Source: Oscillospiraceae bacterium
GTDB lineage: Bacteria; Bacillota_A; Clostridia; Oscillospirales; Oscillospiraceae
NCBI GenBank assembly: GCA_017411665.1
Contig: JAFQPT010000122.1
Span: 1-7,993 of the forward strand
Length of the DNA: 7,993 nt
Direction of reading: 5' to 3'
Shown one piece after another: positions 5,518 through 7,993 of this stretch (positions within the stretch are counted from its first letter, which is position 1; every line of letters starts with the position of its first letter). The translations under genes were made by a program, and so were the position numbers. Below the pieces are notes generated by a model. It worked only from the letters and a program-made list of their open reading frames with translations, searched no databases and was not told the DNA's origin.

Positions 5518-6555
5518 TTAGCGCAGAACGATCTTTTCGTTGCCTGCAGCAACTTCGCCAATGACGTAAGCGTCAACGCCTTCTGCCTTCAGCGCTGCCA
5601 TAGCAGCGTCAACGGTTTCAGCGCTTACGATAACCGCCATGCCAACGCCCATATTGTAGGTGTTGTACATGTCACGTTCGGGGATGTTGCCTTCACGCTG
5701 CAGCAGGTTGAAGATTGCGGGAACCTTGATAGAAGCCTTATCCACAACCGCACACAGACCGTCGGGAATGCAGCGGGGAATATTTTCATAGAAGCCGCCG
5801 CCGGTAATGTGGCTGACGCCGTGTACTTCCGCAGCTTCAATCGCTGCCAGAACGGGCTTTACATAAATAACAGTGGGAACCAGCAACGCTTCGCCCAGAG
5901 TCATGCCCAGTTCATCAAAATACTTGTTCAGATCGGCACTTTCTACGTCGAATACCTTACGAACCAGAGAGTAGCCGTTGGAGTGGATACCGGAGGAAGG
6001 CAGTGCCAGAATCACGTCACCGGGCTTCATCTTGTTCTGGTCGATGATCTTTGCCTTGTCCACAATGCCCACAGCAAAGCCTGCCAGATCGTAGTCATCA
6101 GCAGCCATGGTGCCGGGATGTTCAGCGGTTTCGCCGCCAATCAGCGCACAGCCTGCCTGTACGCAGCCTTCTGCCACGCCGGAAACCAGAGTTGCTACCT
6201 TTTCGGGAACATTCTTGCCGATGGCAATGTAGTCAAGGAAAGCAATGGGCTTTGCGCCGCAGCATACGATGTCGTTCACGCACATTGCTACGCAGTCGAT
6301 ACCGACGGTATCGTGCTTGTCCATGATCTGTGCAATGCGCTGCTTGGTGCCGACACCGTCGGTACCCATAACCAGAGTGGGTTCGGTCATACCCGAAATG
6401 TCGGGAGTAAACAGACCGCCAAAGCCGCCGATGTCGGAAACAACACCGGGAATCATGGTTCTGGCAACGTGCTTTTTCATCAGACGTACGCCTTCATAGC
6501 CTGCTTCAATATTTACGCCGGCAGCAGCGTAGGATGCGGAGTGAGAATTGTTCAT
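5518..6555 (-). CDS. purM: Phosphoribosylformylglycinamidine cyclo-ligase (AIR synthetase, PurM)
   Basis: PurM closes the imidazole ring, converting FGAM to AIR with ATP (step 5). The 345-residue protein shows the expected landmarks: MGTDGVGTK (63-71), VNDIVCCGAKP (93-103), GGETAEHPG (140-148), SSGIHSNGYSLVRK (187-200) and SHITGGGFYENIPR (248-261). It should be active. I place the start at 6555: ATG with AAAGGAA 8 bases upstream, giving the normal MNNSHSASYAAAGV opening. A TTG codon in frame at 6582 is inside purF and has no site of its own. The ribosome site lies in the last codons and stop of the PurF gene, only 5 bp away, so the two are probably coupled. A stem-loop follows the stop. Confidence 0.97.
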   Translation of the reverse strand: MNNSHSASYAAAGVNIEAGYEGVRLMKKHVARTMIPGVVSDIGGFGGLFTPDISGMTEPTLVMGTDGVGTKQRIAQIMDKHDTVGIDCVAMCVNDIVCCGAKPIAFLDYIAIGKNVPEKVATLVSGVAEGCVQAGCALIGGETAEHPGTMAADDYDLAGFAVGIVDKAKIIDQNKMKPGDVILALPSSGIHSNGYSLVRKVFDVESADLNKYFDELGMTLGEALLVPTVIYVKPVLAAIEAAEVHGVSHITGGGFYENIPRCIPDGLCAVVDKASIKVPAIFNLLQREGNIPERDMYNTYNMGVGMAVIVSAETVDAAMAALKAEGVDAYVIGEVAAGNEKIVLR

Positions 6556-6560
6556 GTAAT

Positions 6561-7985
6561 TTATTCCTTTCCGGTCCAGCAATATGTGCAGACCTTATCT
6601 TTATCCAAGCCGATTGCTTCCAGAACACCGTCCAAGGACTGGTATCCCAGAGAGTCAAATCCAAACTGATCGCAAATTTTCTTCAGCATACACTGACCGC
6701 GTTCGGTAGATGCATCGGCATATTCCTCCAGATGCTTCTGCCCTTCATCCCCTTCCAGCTCCTGAATGGTTCTGCGGGTCAGCAGCTCCATTTCGGATCT
6801 GCTGCTTGAGAAATTCAGGTACTTGCAGCCATACATGATGGGAGGGCAAGCGGAACGCATATGTACTTCCTTGGCACCGGATTCATACAGGAAATCAACG
6901 GTTTCCTGCAGCTGGGTACCGCGCACAATAGAGTCGTCAACGAACATCAGCTTTTTCCCATGAATCAGCTCATATACGGGAATCTGCTTCATCTTCGCAG
7001 TTTGATTGCGCAGACGCTGGTCGGAGGGGGTAAAGGAACGGGACCAGGTAGGCGTGTACTTTACGAACGGACGAGCAAAATGCTTGCCGCTCTGATTTGC
7101 ATAACCGATGGCATGGGGCACACCGGAATCGGGAACACCTGCCACAAAATCTACCTCGGGCATTGTTCCCTTTGCCTGTTCGTCTCTGGCCATAATCCAA
7201 CCGTTTTCATAGCGCATCAATTCTACATTTCTGCCTTCATAGTTGGAGTTGGGATAACCGTAGTAGGTCCAAAGGAAGCCGCAGATTTTCATTTCTTCAC
7301 CTGCAGGAGAAACGGTCTCACAACCGTTTGCAGTCAGCGCAACGATTTCCTTGGGGCCCAGCTCATAGTGGTCTTCATAATCCAGTTTCTGATATGCAAA
7401 TGCTTCAAAGGATACGCACAAGCTGCCATCGGGATGCTTGCCAATCAACACAGGCAGACGTCCCAGACGGTCACGAGCAACCAGAATACCATCCTGAGTC
7501 ATGATCAAAATAGTAATGGAACCCTTGATCACTTCCTGTGCATACAAAATACCGTCTACCAGATTTTCCTTCTGATTAATCAGTGCAGCTACCAGTTCGG
7601 TTGCATTGATTTTGCCGGAGCTCATAGCCATGAACTGATGGTAATGGTCAGACAGATATTCGTCCACCAGCTCTGTGGCATTGTTGATCAAGCCAACCGT
7701 ACAGATTGCAAACAAGCCCAAGTGAGAACGAACCAGCAGAGGCTGAGGATCGGTGTCGCTGATACAGCCCATTGCAATGTTCCCCTTAAACTTATGGAGA
7801 TCCTTATCAAACTTTGTACGGAAAGGCGTATTCTCGATATTATGGATTTCGCGGTTAAACCCTTTCTCTGTGTCAAAGGTCACCATACCACCGCGCTTGG
7901 TGCCCAGGTGGGAGTGATAGTCTGTACCAAAGAAAACGTCAAGTGTCACATCTCTGTGAGAGACGGCACCAAAAAAACCACCCAT
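6561..7985 (-). CDS. purF: PurF-type amidophosphoribosyltransferase with a degenerate glutaminase domain
   Basis: Normal PurF makes phosphoribosylamine from PRPP and glutamine (step 1). The 474 residues align with B. subtilis PurF throughout. The transferase half looks intact: PRPP loop FVDDSIVRGT (348-357), GVPDSGVPHAIGYA (283-296) and FTPSDQRLRN (318-327). Cys235, Cys387, Cys466 and Cys469 match the four Fe-S ligands of the Bacillus enzyme. The glutaminase half does not: it begins MGGFFG where mature PurF begins CGVFG, so the nucleophile Cys1 is Gly. The RYxTxG glutamine loop is replaced by SDTD (76-79), the oxyanion Asn101 by Val97, and Asp127 by Ala128; Arg31-Gly32 remain. Only 8 bases precede the ATG, so no ribosome site is visible and the true start could be upstream, but the key position stays Gly. 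It may use free ammonia or a partner glutaminase. Family sure; activity uncertain. Confidence 0.92.
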   Translation of the reverse strand: MGGFFGAVSHRDVTLDVFFGTDYHSHLGTKRGGMVTFDTEKGFNREIHNIENTPFRTKFDKDLHKFKGNIAMGCISDTDPQPLLVRSHLGLFAICTVGLINNATELVDEYLSDHYHQFMAMSSGKINATELVAALINQKENLVDGILYAQEVIKGSITILIMTQDGILVARDRLGRLPVLIGKHPDGSLCVSFEAFAYQKLDYEDHYELGPKEIVALTANGCETVSPAGEEMKICGFLWTYYGYPNSNYEGRNVELMRYENGWIMARDEQAKGTMPEVDFVAGVPDSGVPHAIGYANQSGKHFARPFVKYTPTWSRSFTPSDQRLRNQTAKMKQIPVYELIHGKKLMFVDDSIVRGTQLQETVDFLYESGAKEVHMRSACPPIMYGCKYLNFSSSRSEMELLTRRTIQELEGDEGQKHLEEYADASTERGQCMLKKICDQFGFDSLGYQSLDGVLEAIGLDKDKVCTYCWTGKE

Positions 7986-7993
7986 TCTATATC

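Noticed and set aside
1..7993. CRISPR arrays, insertion sequences, tRNA or rRNA genes
   Set aside because: No repeat-spacer array, transposase, terminal repeats or RNA-gene signatures were seen on either strand.

Overview
The window is a de novo purine biosynthesis cluster, with every gene on the minus strand and so transcribed from high to low coordinates. The contents suggest a Clostridia-class Bacillota, probably an Oscillospiraceae/Ruminococcaceae-like gut anaerobe. The reasons are the long-form PurL N-terminus, the PurO-type IMP cyclohydrolase paired with a stand-alone AICAR formyltransferase, the Fe-S cysteine set of a Bacillus-type PurF, AGGAGG-like ribosome sites, and G+C that looks near 50%. 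The taxonomic call is inference.

Layout in transcription order. Block 1: a PurF-type amidophosphoribosyltransferase (7985-6561), then purM (6555-5518). Next comes a 269-bp gene-free stretch (5517-5249) with a stem-loop, a 12-base direct repeat, inverted repeats and two candidate promoters. Block 2: purE (5248-4754), a PurC-like protein of 201 residues (4741-4136), purN (4123-3509), a PurO-type IMP cyclohydrolase (3512-2805), the AICAR formyltransferase half of PurH (2792-1614), purD (1596-325), and the first 104 codons of a large purL that runs off the low-coordinate edge (313-1). Block 2 is tightly packed: gaps are 11-17 bp, purN and purO overlap by ATGA, and most ribosome sites sit on or beside the upstream stop codon.

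Together the genes encode steps 1 (PurF), 2 (PurD), 3 (PurN), 4 (PurL), 5 (PurM), 6 (PurE), 9 (AICAR formyltransferase) and 10 (IMP cyclohydrolase). PurK, PurB and a normal PurC are not in the window.

The main discovery is that two proteins look like enzymes that lost catalytic parts but kept their place in the operon. The PurF homologue keeps its PRPP loop and all four Fe-S cysteines, but the glutaminase half lacks the nucleophilic cysteine and most glutamine-binding residues. The 201-residue protein after purE aligns along its length with SAICAR synthetase (PurC), yet has an internal deletion and substitutions at nearly every known catalytic position. It looks like a PurC pseudoenzyme or a repurposed paralogue. 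Both conclusions come from manual alignment to remembered E. coli and B. subtilis sequences and need a computed alignment.
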